A model generated the notes under the pieces. That model saw only the letters and a program-made list of their open reading frames with translations. It had not been told where the DNA came from and did not search any database. From Victivallales bacterium (GTDB lineage Bacteria; Verrucomicrobiota; Lentisphaeria; Oligosphaerales; Oligosphaeraceae), in contig JAFZZD010000195.1 in assembly GCA_017615955.1 (NCBI GenBank), positions 1 through 6,411 on the forward strand: a stretch of 6,411 bases of DNA. Reading direction: 5' to 3'. Positions 1 to 6,395 of this stretch are shown one piece after another. Numbering within the stretch: position 1 is the first letter of the stretch; each line of letters opens with the position of its first letter. Both the position numbers and the translations under genes were made by a program.

Positions 1-377
1 CGGAAAACAAAGAAACCGTTTTCATCAACCCGGACTGACTTCAGAGGCAAGCCATTGTCTCCCCCGTATAGTTCAACAGTATATTCCTCCCAAATCGGCT
101 GTCCATCATTCATGCAAACATATCCCTGGATACTTCCTAATGGCAAACCATATATTTGGAGATTGTTAACATCTTGATTCAATGCCGGTATTGCTATGAC
201 GTCTTCCCTTGTCTCCCCCATTTCCAAAGCAATATGGTATGTTGCCTCGCTTGGCAGACAATCAAAAACAAAGTATCCTTCTTCATCTGTCACAGTGGAA
301 TAATGCATTTCTTCTCCACCAATCGTAGCCACTGCCGAAATGGTCACATTTGGAAGAGGCAGACTTGATATGGAATG
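1..377 (-). other. Two carboxypeptidase-regulatory-like (CNA-B/transthyretin-type) domains, second cut by the edge
   Basis: Residues about 1976-2042 contain LPNVTISAVA, then S-T-V-T-D-E-E-G-Y-F-V-F and a following L-P strand, which is the usual 'T-D-x-x-G-x-F-x-F...L-P' signature of carboxypeptidase regulatory-like domains. A second copy begins at residue 2056 with GSIQGYVCMNDGQPIWEEYT, followed by VELYG and V-D-E-N-G-F-F-V-F, and runs off the window. These small seven-strand beta-sandwiches are common as repeated stalk units near the C-terminal part of surface proteins, so more copies may follow outside the window. Confidence 0.75.
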
Positions 378-3300
378 ATAGGCATGTCCAGACAAATATG
401 AAAAATGATTTGAAGTCATCCTGCTGGCAAGATTATACAGAGTTCTAAAGTCTGTTTCATCCTTTCCTTGCTCATGCAACCTTAATGCCGCTTTATGAAC
501 AGCAAGCTCCATTGCCTTCCAAGTGTCAAAAGTCTCACTGGCTGAATATTCCTCTTCAGGAAATGCCATTGTATCAAATTTCACGCTGCAGCTTCCTGTG
601 AAAGTGAAATAGAAAGGCACACGCCCTTCTTCACCTGCACGCAAGACATTGACTGGGTTTTCACATATACCATAGAGCAATACCACATTTTCCAGTTCAC
701 CAGATAATTTTGCCTTGACCTTGGTATTGCCCTCGCCAATTACACGGAACACTGGCGCATTCATGTCCGCATCGCCAGAATTGCGGTAGCAGACATAGCC
801 AATGTACTGGCGGCCCTCACGAACGCTGGGTGAAATATCCAGCCATGCCTCAAGACGAGCCTTCCGTTCGTCCCCGACAATTGCAACTGCATTCTCCTTA
901 CGATACACAGTACCAGAAGCAGTCATGATCTCAAGTCCATATTCGCCAGCCTCTTGTTCAGCAAGGTTAAATGCGGCACCTGTGCGTCCTGCCGCATCGC
1001 TGGAAATGCCATTGGCAAAAATCTTCCTTGCCCCCGCCGTCAATTGCACGCTCTTGACAGGCGATGGATCCAGCAAGACGAAATCAAGCGTGGCAAGCTT
1101 CTGCCTGGGAAGGCTTGCCGGATTCACATCGCAAATTGCATCCACCATGTCAATGCTGCCAATTTGGAACATGGCATTCATCGAGCTGCTGTTAGTGACT
1201 TTAATGAATGTCGTCTTGCCATTCTGGGAAGGCATTGCCATTACCACCCTGCCATTGTTCAAGGTGCGCTTTGTGGCACTGAAATGCGTATCTGTTGGAA
1301 TGAAGCCTACTCCGCAACGCCAATCCAGAACATCTGCATACTGGCCTGTCAGCTCCAAAAGCATTGCCTCCGTTGCCTCGAAGACAATATCCTCCCCGCT
1401 TGCCAATGCGTATGGCTTATTGGCTCTCCACGCCTCGACCTGTATATCAATGGATTCCTCTCCCTCTGCACGGTTGTTTTGGAAATTACGCTCGAAAATG
1501 TCCAGGTTATCATTTACAGTGACACGCAAACGCCATTTTCCAGGCATAATTGCAGGGATACGGCATTGGCGTATAATGGTTTTCTTCTCACCTGCATACA
1601 ATATCTCATATCCGGTTGCGCCCCCCAGTTCCACGACTTGCTGCCCAAGTTCATCATCCGCAGAACAGAGGAAGACACTGTCATGCCAATATCCCTGGAC
1701 ATTAACCAATCCAACATTCTCAATCTGCCAGGAAACTATGATATTTTCGCCGCTTACAGCGACACTAGGCCCATTCACCCAGTTCACCTTCAAATCAGGA
1801 ACATCACCCCCGCCTGTTCCTGGATATTCGTATATGCCAATGTCGGGTATGCAGCCATTTTCCGAGGCAATTCCCGTATCATTGATTTTCGTGCAGTTCA
1901 TGCGTGGCTTGCCCCAGTAGTCCAGTTCCGTGGTCTGGGTTCCATCGCCAGCGTCAATGCAGGGCGATGCAGCCTTCAACGAGTAATCCCCATTAGCGAT
2001 ATCGCTGAATAGCGGATCAACCCACAAATTGCCATTGCTGCCCACGGCATGGCAAGATTGTTGTCCCGACGCAGGCTCATTCCAGAAAACACAATTTCTG
2101 AAACTCATTCCTGTGCCAAAACTCGTATCAACAATCTCATTCGAGTAGGCAAAAATACAGTTGACAAATGTGGCATTAGGCCACCGCACACAAGTTGTCG
2201 CATCATAAATGATGCTGTTAACCATCAAATTGCTTCCTCCTGACGGCGCAAATCCCATGGACGTGTCATGCAAGACGGTGTTCGCAATGTATGCATTTCC
2301 ACCTACGCTCCGCAGGCAGTCATAGACGGTATGGGCAATTTCTCCATTCTGGAAATCCAGTTCCCCTCCATTGTATAAACCACCTTGATTGTTTGCGCCA
2401 GCCGGATACAGGATCTTGCAGTTGTTCATAATAACAGTGCCTGAATTGGTGATTTGCGCCCAGTCCCCTGGATTCGGTGTTGAATTGGCCCCATCCTGAT
2501 TGGTATCGCCACCGTATGCATCGTCTTTTATGGAAGTAAAGACAATGGACTGCGCACGCGTGCCCAAGGCCTCAAGTGTGGCGCCTGAACCCACAGTTAT
2601 GCCCTGCCCTGACCCGAATTTGAGGATAGCACCTGGCTCAATGGTCAGCTTTACACCGCTGGCAATCGTCAAACTTCCAGTCGCCTTATAGACTAGATTG
2701 CCCGCCAAAGTCGTATTCTGCCGCAAGGTACCTGAAGGCAATGTGGCCGACTTGCAGTACTGCTTGCAGGCGGAATCCATGCGGACAGTGCCCTCGCCGC
2801 CAATGGAATATGCATCATAACTAGGCAGGGACTCCATACCGTCCAAATTGGTGTCACCACCGATGGTATCGTCGGCAATATGAGTGAATGACGACCCCAT
2901 GCATTCGACCACACTGCCCAGTTTTGCAATTATACCGCAGCCACTCTGGAACTTGACAATAGCACCCTCGCTGATTGTCAAAAGCACACCAGCAGGAACA
3001 GTCACATTTGCCCGAACCACATGAATGGCTGAAGCATCCCAGTTTTCATCCTCAACCAAGCGGCCCTCGTGAATGATGACTTCACGGTTGATGAAAAAGT
3101 TTGTCTCCAGCCTCTCCAGCAAACCGCCATGTGCATCCAGTGTTTCATGGGCGAGCAGGTATCGTCCAGTCGGCAGACTGTATGTATTCCAGTCTGCCGC
3201 ACCTTCATTTTCATCGCCATTACTTGCATGAATTACCTGTGGCGTCTCGTTGTCCTCATCCAATTGCATACTTATCCTAACAGACGAGGCCGACTCGTTT

Positions 3301-6300
3301 TTCGCCCATGACGTGGAAAAACGCAAGATTTCCACATCGCGTGCCAAGCGACTGAAAAGATCCGTTCTCTCATCCACATCCACGCCTACTTCCATCTCAC
3401 ATGTGCTGCTGCCATATTCCGCCTCCGCCGGCAATGTTGCCGCCGATTCAAATATGCTGACTGTGCTCTCCGAGCTTGCAATGTTTGTTCCATACGAGGC
3501 AGTCAGGGAAACAGTGAAATCCTCCAGTTCCTCGGCGATATCATCCGCCACAAGCGGTATTTCGATGTATCGCGTTCCATTGTCCGTGGAGGTCCAGGAC
3601 AGCCTGCCTGACGAACGTGTATAGTCGCTGTTCAGTTTCGCACTGCCTTCAGTCGCAGTCCAATCGACAGAGAATGCCGCATTGCGAGTGCCGGAAACTG
3701 TCACTGGAATCTTCACGACGCCTTCGTGCTCCACTGCACAGGAATTATATATGGACACAGTAGGCAACGCATTCAACTTGAGTTTCCGCAGGGCAAAGTG
3801 CCCGTTGTCCGCCCAGCCATTGCTGGTATTGTAGCAGTATATCAGCGATTTGGACGGCATAGGCATCTCGGCTTCACGCATGTCTGTATCGCCGCCAAAG
3901 ACATCGTCTGTCGCCAAAGCAAATCTAACGGGTGCATTTTCAGTGCCCTGGACGGACAGCTTGCCTCCATTCTCCACGATGATGCGTGTATCTTCTGTGA
4001 ATTTCACAATTGCGCCGTCTGCGATGGTCAATGTCACGCCATTCGGCACATACACGTCATTGCGAAGCAGGTGCAGGGAAGCGCCATTCCAGGTGGTGTT
4101 CTGCATGATGCGGCCTTCCTCCAGGGCAATGCCCTCGTTGTTCAGCAGGCAGACTTCCGCAGTCAGATTGTTTTGGCTCAATTCATACCAGCCGTCCGCC
4201 TTTGCAGTGGAATTCCAATTGGAGGGGAGTTCATTTCCATCCAAATTGACTTTACCCTCCGTTGTAGAAAAAGCCATGGTTCCACGGACGATGCGCCCGC
4301 CGAAGCCCTCCCTCAAATCCAGCCTCGCGGCATTGGAGGTGTAAGTTGCGTGTGCAAAATCCTCCAATCCACTTTCCGCCCGGCGTCGTATGGCAACGGT
4401 CTTCGCAGTTGTATTGATGTTTGCGCCGCCAGAAGCAACAAGACGCACTGTGAATGTCTCTTCGTCCGCAACCAGATGCCCAGCTGATATGGGGATGGCA
4501 ATGTACCTGGTGCCGTCGTTGGTAGAATTCCAGGTCAGCTTTCCGGAGGCCAGATTGTAGTCCTCGCCGAAGGTCGCCGTTCCATTGGAGGCCTCCCATT
4601 CCACATAAAAGGAGGTATTCCTTGAACCGGAGACTGTCACTGGAATATAGACAGTGCCGCAATCCTCATAGACAGAAACGCTGTTCAATGCCAACGTAGG
4701 ATAGGTGCTGGAAATTACCAGTCCACGGGAGGCCACATAGCCGTTGTCCGCCACTGTCCCATTGGCATAACTGTAGATCACGGAGTATGACGGGAAAACC
4801 GTTTCCATTTCCCGCATGTCCGTGTCGCCCGCGTAGCCGTCGTCCGTCGCCATGGCGAACTGCACGTATGCGTCAGCTGTGCCATTCATCTGAAGTTTGC
4901 CGCCATTTTCCACGATGATGCGGGTTCCGGCAGTGAATTTCACGGTTGTTCCGGCAGTGACAGTCAGCGTCACGCCATTGGGGATATAGACATTGTTGCG
5001 CACGAGCCTCACGGCGGAATTGTCCCACGTGGTGCTGGATGCCAGCCGCCCTTCCTCGCAGTGTACATCCATTGTGTTCAGAATGGCGACGTCACGGGTT
5101 TCACCGCCCTGTTCCAGCGTAACCCAGCCGTCCTCCATTGTTGTTGTGTCCCATTCCTCGCCAAGGGCGTTTCCATTCAACCGCACTTCGCCCTCCTCAT
5201 TGGACATGGCCATCACGCCCCGGGCAATGCGCCCGCCAAAGTCATCCCTCAAGTCCAGACGTACAGCAGATGAAGTGGCGGTGGCATACCGCAGATTCTC
5301 AAACTCGCTTTCTCCGTTGTCATAGATAGTAACAAGCGCCGTTGCTGTCTGGATGCTGGCTCCGTATGAACGCGCAAGCCGCACCGTAAACGCCACATCT
5401 TCATTGGACTGGACTTCAGTCACCAGTGGTATCTCAATGTAGCCCGTGCCCGCAGAAGTTGAACTCCAGTTGACGCGACCGCTGTTCGCAGTGAAATCCA
5501 CGCCGTATTTCGCAGTGCCATCCACAGCCTGCCAATCCACCGCAAAGGATGAATTGCGTGTGCCAGACACGGTAACGGGAATGCGCACGGAGCCGCCCTG
5601 GCGCATGGCACGAACAGCCTGCACGGAAAGCTTGGGCAGTGTGCCAATTACCACTTGATTTACCACAAAAGCCCCGTTGTCCTGCCAGCCGCCATTTTCA
5701 TAGCAGTAAATGCGCGATGCCGTTTCAGCAACTACAGCCGCTTCTCGCAGGTCAGTGTCACCGCCAACGCCATCGTCCGCCACCTGCGCAAACTGCACTG
5801 GTGCATCAGCATTGCCATTGACCGCAATCTTGCCGCCATACTCCACGATGATGCGGCAGTTCTCCGCAAACTTGACAATCGCACCCTCGGATATGTTCAG
5901 CGTCACGCCATTGGGCACATACACGTCATTGCGCACAACATGCACGGCAGAATTGTTCCAAGTGACATTTGCGGCAAGCCGCCCTTCCTCCAAGGCAATG
6001 GACGAATCATTGCGCACGCAGACCTGCGCCGTCTCGCCACCGCACGCCAAAGTGTGCCAACCTTCGGACAACATGGCCGTGTTCCACAAGGCACCCAATG
6101 CCTGCCCCTCGCAGGTAACTGCCCCTTCCTCCATGGAAAGTGCCAAACTTCCGCGCACAACTCGCCCGCCAAAGCCATCACGCAAATCAACACGCACTGC
6201 CTCCGATGTGGCACTGGCATACGTCAGCCCAGAAAATTGCGCATAAACCGTGAAAGAGGAGACAAGCAGAAACGCTATCAATAGAGGTGTGGAATGCTTC

Positions 6301-6302
6301 AT
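1..6302 (-). CDS. Giant secreted Calx-beta / beta-helix / CARDB multidomain surface protein, C-terminus beyond window (partial)
   Basis: A continuous frame of about 2,100 codons runs from the ATG at 6302-6300 to the left edge with no in-frame stop. I read it codon by codon and checked the phase at many points. The start is chosen because a clean signal peptide (MKHSTPLLIAFLLVSSFTVYA) follows at once and a stop lies just upstream in another frame. Domains in order: three tandem cap plus Calx-beta modules (23-953), a fourth cap (954-1160), a beta-helix (about 1195-1425), a choice-of-anchor-Q-like closing element (1427-1493), CARDB-like (1502-1624), PPC-, TIG- and CARDB-like segments (1625-1905), a helical stretch (1919-1965) and two carboxypeptidase-regulatory-like domains (1976-2042 and 2056 to the edge). 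Such domains serve calcium-dependent adhesion or glycan contact in other proteins; the role here is inferred as cell-surface or extracellular binding. No catalytic motif is recognised. The anchor or sorting signal, normally C-terminal, is not visible. Confidence is high for the gene and low for the function. Confidence 0.95.
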   Translation of the reverse strand, partial: MKHSTPLLIAFLLVSSFTVYAQFSGLTYASATSEAVRVDLRDGFGGRVVRGSLALSMEEGAVTCEGQALGALWNTAMLSEGWHTLACGGETAQVCVRNDSSIALEEGRLAANVTWNNSAVHVVRNDVYVPNGVTLNISEGAIVKFAENCRIIVEYGGKIAVNGNADAPVQFAQVADDGVGGDTDLREAAVVAETASRIYCYENGGWQDNGAFVVNQVVIGTLPKLSVQAVRAMRQGGSVRIPVTVSGTRNSSFAVDWQAVDGTAKYGVDFTANSGRVNWSSTSAGTGYIEIPLVTEVQSNEDVAFTVRLARSYGASIQTATALVTIYDNGESEFENLRYATATSSAVRLDLRDDFGGRIARGVMAMSNEEGEVRLNGNALGEEWDTTTMEDGWVTLEQGGETRDVAILNTMDVHCEEGRLASSTTWDNSAVRLVRNNVYIPNGVTLTVTAGTTVKFTAGTRIIVENGGKLQMNGTADAYVQFAMATDDGYAGDTDMREMETVFPSYSVIYSYANGTVADNGYVASRGLVISSTYPTLALNSVSVYEDCGTVYIPVTVSGSRNTSFYVEWEASNGTATFGEDYNLASGKLTWNSTNDGTRYIAIPISAGHLVADEETFTVRLVASGGANINTTAKTVAIRRRAESGLEDFAHATYTSNAARLDLREGFGGRIVRGTMAFSTTEGKVNLDGNELPSNWNSTAKADGWYELSQNNLTAEVCLLNNEGIALEEGRIMQNTTWNGASLHLLRNDVYVPNGVTLTIADGAIVKFTEDTRIIVENGGKLSVQGTENAPVRFALATDDVFGGDTDMREAEMPMPSKSLIYCYNTSNGWADNGHFALRKLKLNALPTVSIYNSCAVEHEGVVKIPVTVSGTRNAAFSVDWTATEGSAKLNSDYTRSSGRLSWTSTDNGTRYIEIPLVADDIAEELEDFTVSLTASYGTNIASSESTVSIFESAATLPAEAEYGSSTCEMEVGVDVDERTDLFSRLARDVEILRFSTSWAKNESASSVRISMQLDEDNETPQVIHASNGDENEGAADWNTYSLPTGRYLLAHETLDAHGGLLERLETNFFINREVIIHEGRLVEDENWDASAIHVVRANVTVPAGVLLTISEGAIVKFQSGCGIIAKLGSVVECMGSSFTHIADDTIGGDTNLDGMESLPSYDAYSIGGEGTVRMDSACKQYCKSATLPSGTLRQNTTLAGNLVYKATGSLTIASGVKLTIEPGAILKFGSGQGITVGSGATLEALGTRAQSIVFTSIKDDAYGGDTNQDGANSTPNPGDWAQITNSGTVIMNNCKILYPAGANNQGGLYNGGELDFQNGEIAHTVYDCLRSVGGNAYIANTVLHDTSMGFAPSGGSNLMVNSIIYDATTCVRWPNATFVNCIFAYSNEIVDTSFGTGMSFRNCVFWNEPASGQQSCHAVGSNGNLWVDPLFSDIANGDYSLKAASPCIDAGDGTQTTELDYWGKPRMNCTKINDTGIASENGCIPDIGIYEYPGTGGGDVPDLKVNWVNGPSVAVSGENIIVSWQIENVGLVNVQGYWHDSVFLCSADDELGQQVVELGGATGYEILYAGEKKTIIRQCRIPAIMPGKWRLRVTVNDNLDIFERNFQNNRAEGEESIDIQVEAWRANKPYALASGEDIVFEATEAMLLELTGQYADVLDWRCGVGFIPTDTHFSATKRTLNNGRVVMAMPSQNGKTTFIKVTNSSSMNAMFQIGSIDMVDAICDVNPASLPRQKLATLDFVLLDPSPVKSVQLTAGARKIFANGISSDAAGRTGAAFNLAEQEAGEYGLEIMTASGTVYRKENAVAIVGDERKARLEAWLDISPSVREGRQYIGYVCYRNSGDADMNAPVFRVIGEGNTKVKAKLSGELENVVLLYGICENPVNVLRAGEEGRVPFYFTFTGSCSVKFDTMAFPEEEYSASETFDTWKAMELAVHKAALRLHEQGKDETDFRTLYNLASRMTSNHFSYLSGHAYHSISSLPLPNVTISAVATIGGEEMHYSTVTDEEGYFVFDCLPSEATYHIALEMGETREDVIAIPALNQDVNNLQIYGLPLGSIQGYVCMNDGQPIWEEYTVELYGGDNGLPLKSVRVDENGFFVF
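408..548 (-). other. Predicted alpha-helical segment between beta domains (residues about 1919-1965)
   Basis: After a long series of beta-rich domains, residues about 1919-1965 (SETFDTWKAMELAVHKAAL, then RLHEQGKDETDFRTLYNLAS, then RMTSNHF) are rich in A, L, E, K and R with no beta-type alternation. They look like two short amphipathic helices. The segment separates the PPC/TIG/CARDB-like block from the carboxypeptidase-regulatory-like domains and may be a hinge or a small helical insertion. Its function is not known. Confidence 0.4.
588..1430 (-). other. Further beta-sandwich segments: PPC-like, IPT/TIG-like, second CARDB-like (residues about 1625-1905)
   Basis: Residues about 1625-1722 (KPYALASGEDIVFEA, LLELTGQYADVLDWRCGVGF, GKTTFIKVTN) resemble the pre-peptidase C-terminal type of beta-sandwich. 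Residues about 1725-1808 (VNPASLPRQKLATLDFVLLD, SVQLTAGARKIFANGI, AGEYGLEIMTASG) resemble an IPT/TIG immunoglobulin-like fold. Residues about 1817-1905 (LEAWLDISPSVREGRQYIGY, CYRNSGDADMNAPVF) have the shared N-x-G feature of CARDB or DUF11-like spacer domains. These are pattern-level assignments from one sequence; profile searches could rename them. All fit an extended extracellular stalk. Confidence 0.5.
1431..1799 (-). other. CARDB-like domain (residues about 1502-1624)
   Basis: Residues PDLKVNWVNGPSVAVSGENI, followed by VSWQIENVGLVNVQGYWHDSV and the later RLRVTVNDNLDIFERNFQNNR, match the CARDB (cell adhesion related domain in bacteria) pattern: a leading P-D-L, a strand ending in N-x-G, and a closing V-D-x-x-x-x-x-E-x-x-x-x-N-N motif. 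CARDB domains have an immunoglobulin-like beta-sandwich fold and occur in long surface proteins as spacers or adhesion units. Here it directly follows the beta-helix cap. Confidence 0.75.
1824..2720 (-). other. Parallel beta-helix region with choice-of-anchor-Q-like C-cap (residues about 1195-1493)
   Basis: Within the giant protein, residues about 1195-1425 show short repeating strands typical of right-handed parallel beta-helices: GSLTIASGVKLTIEPGAILKF, GITVGSGATLEALG, then rungs such as GTVIMNNCKI, GELDFQNGEI, NAYIANTVLHD, NLMVNSIIYD, ATFVNCIFAYS and MSFRNCVFWN. A DDAYGGDTNQDG motif sits at 1260-1271. The region ends with WVDPLFSD, GDYSLKAASPCIDAGDG and DIGIYEY (1427-1493), the hallmark of the 'choice-of-anchor Q' element that often closes such helices in secreted bacterial proteins. 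Beta-helices commonly bind or cleave polysaccharides, but I see no catalytic residues that I could assign, so a binding or structural role is the more cautious reading. Confidence 0.75.
2823..3443 (-). repeat. Diverged fourth cap, without a Calx-beta domain (residues about 954-1160)
   Basis: It aligns with the cap half of modules 1-3 but is longer and more diverged. It opens with SSTCEMEVGVDVDERTD in place of the SEAVRVDLRDGFG type. It keeps a W-N-T...G-R-Y motif, HEGRL (ends at residue 1082), VVRANVTVPAGVLLTI, GAIVKF and ADDTIGGDTNLDG (1144-1155). No Calx-beta domain follows. The segment SSVRISMQLDED followed by W-N-T-x-S-L-P-T-GRYLLAH looks like a fuller form of a beta-sandwich that is shortened in copies 1-3. 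The cap probably joins the Calx-beta array to the beta-helix. Confidence 0.7.
3444..4358 (-). repeat. Tandem module copy 3: beta-rich cap plus Calx-beta domain (residues 649-953)
   Basis: This is the third copy: ATYTSNAARLDLREGFGGR, WNS...DGW, LEEGRI, LRNDVYVPNGVTL, RIIVENGGK and TDDVFGGDTDMRE (from residue 799). The Calx-beta domain spans about 847-952 (nt 3764-3447), with VKIPVTVSGTRN, W-T-A-T-E-GSAKLNSDY, RYIEIPLV, DFTVSL and a closing VSIFES. The closing strand leads directly into the fourth cap. The nucleotide sequence around the RNDVYVPNGVT segment is very close to that of copy 1, which suggests recent duplication or continued gene conversion between the copies. Confidence 0.85.
4359..5303 (-). 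repeat. Tandem module copy 2: beta-rich cap plus Calx-beta domain (residues 334-648)
   Basis: This copy matches copy 1 along its whole length: ATATSSAVRLDLRDDFGGR, WDT...DGW, CEEGRL, VRNNVYIPNGVTL, RIIVENGGK and TDDGYAGDTDMRE (from residue 487). The Calx-beta part spans about 535-640 (nt 4700-4383): VYIPVTVSGSRN, W-E-A-S-N-GTATFGEDY, RYIAIPI, ETFTVRLV. The closing strand is abnormal: after VAI the usual Y-D-N-G is replaced by R-R-R-A, while the neighbouring frame reads Y-D-A-G at this point (see findings). Length and phase relative to copies 1 and 3 are otherwise preserved, which points to duplication of a whole module of about 315 codons. Confidence 0.85.
5304..6236 (-). repeat. Tandem module copy 1: beta-rich cap plus Calx-beta domain (residues 23-333)
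   Basis: This is the first of three tandem copies. The cap opens with ASATSEAVRVDLRDGFGGR, passes a WNT...EGW motif, then LEEGRL, then a beta-helix-like strand run (VRNDVYVPNGVTL, GAIVKF, RIIVEYGGK). A DDGVGGDTDLRE motif follows at residues 176-187. The Calx-beta part (about 223-330, nt 5636-5313) has the family pattern: VRIPVTVSGTRN, the W-x-A-x-x-GTA turn, the GVDFT segment, a YIEIPLV strand, FTVRL, and a closing VTIYDNG. Calx-beta domains bind calcium at their ends in Na/Ca exchangers and integrin beta-4-type proteins; calcium binding here is inferred. Confidence 0.85.
6240..6302 (-). other. Sec signal peptide of the giant protein (residues 1-21)
   Basis: The first 21 residues show the classic three-part pattern: a short positive N-region (M-K-H), a hydrophobic core (PLLIAFLLV) and a polar C-region ending V-Y-A, with A at -1 and V at -3, before Q22. 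There is no lipobox cysteine at the predicted cleavage point, so signal peptidase I processing is expected rather than lipoprotein attachment. This indicates export across the inner membrane and supports the chosen start codon. Confidence 0.85.
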
Positions 6303-6337
6303 TTTTATTTTATCTTCAATGGATTGTGGAAACTAAT

Positions 6338-6364
6338 GGTTCTAGAGGTTCCAAAGGTACTAGC
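6338..6364. repeat. Three imperfect 9-bp tandem repeats upstream of the start
   Basis: On the + strand three 9-mers follow each other with no gap: GGTTCTAGA, GGTTCCAAA, GGTACTAGC. All share GGT at positions 1-3, and pairs agree at most of the later positions. A weaker fourth unit (GAAACTAAT, 6329-6337) may adjoin. They lie 36-62 bases upstream of the ATG. They may be a tandem protein-binding site, part of a dispersed intergenic repeat, or chance. Confidence 0.4.
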
Positions 6365-6381
6365 ATCACGCCTCGCCAGTT

Positions 6382-6395
6382 GCCGTAGCGACGGC
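6382..6395. other. Short GC-rich hairpin (5-bp stem, 4-base loop) with flanking direct repeat
   Basis: The + strand has GCCGT, AGCG, ACGGC: a perfect 5-bp inverted repeat around a tetraloop. CGTAGCG occurs at 6384-6390, overlapping the hairpin, and again at 6401-6407. On the minus strand no run of T follows the stem, so it is not a standard intrinsic terminator. It could be part of a palindromic intergenic repeat. Confidence 0.35.

Noticed and set aside
802..2012. Two long overlapping plus-strand open frames (802-1920 and 954-2012)
   Set aside because: They lie antisense to the giant gene, in a stretch where the minus frame encodes clear choice-of-anchor-Q-like and CARDB-like patterns. Their translations show no domain pattern, are rich in S, P, C and H as shadow frames often are, and overlap each other heavily.
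3726..4487. Plus-strand open frames of 253 and 164 codons (3726-4487, 3850-4344)
   Set aside because: They are antisense to the third module and the end of the second. Similar shadow frames appear antisense to the other copies (4993-5325, 5655-6284, 5710-6246), as expected when a repeated coding module produces the same open antisense frames.
4252..4662. Minus-strand open frame of 136 codons as a separate gene
   Set aside because: It overlaps the main minus-strand frame, which keeps the Calx-beta and cap patterns across the same bases. Only the short Y-D-A-G stretch near 4379-4390, in another of the shifted frames, is meaningful and is reported as a finding.
3444..6236. CRISPR or other short-spacer array, because of repeated motifs
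   Set aside because: The repeats are about 930-945 bases long, diverged and in the coding frame. They encode protein modules, with no short identical repeats separated by unique spacers.
6352..6359. TACCTTTG on the minus strand, matching the Bacteroidetes -7 box TAnnTTTG
   Set aside because: No TTTG is found at the proper distance upstream, and the match lies inside the 9-bp repeat. One 8-base degenerate match is weak evidence, and the protein architecture does not specifically point to Bacteroidota.
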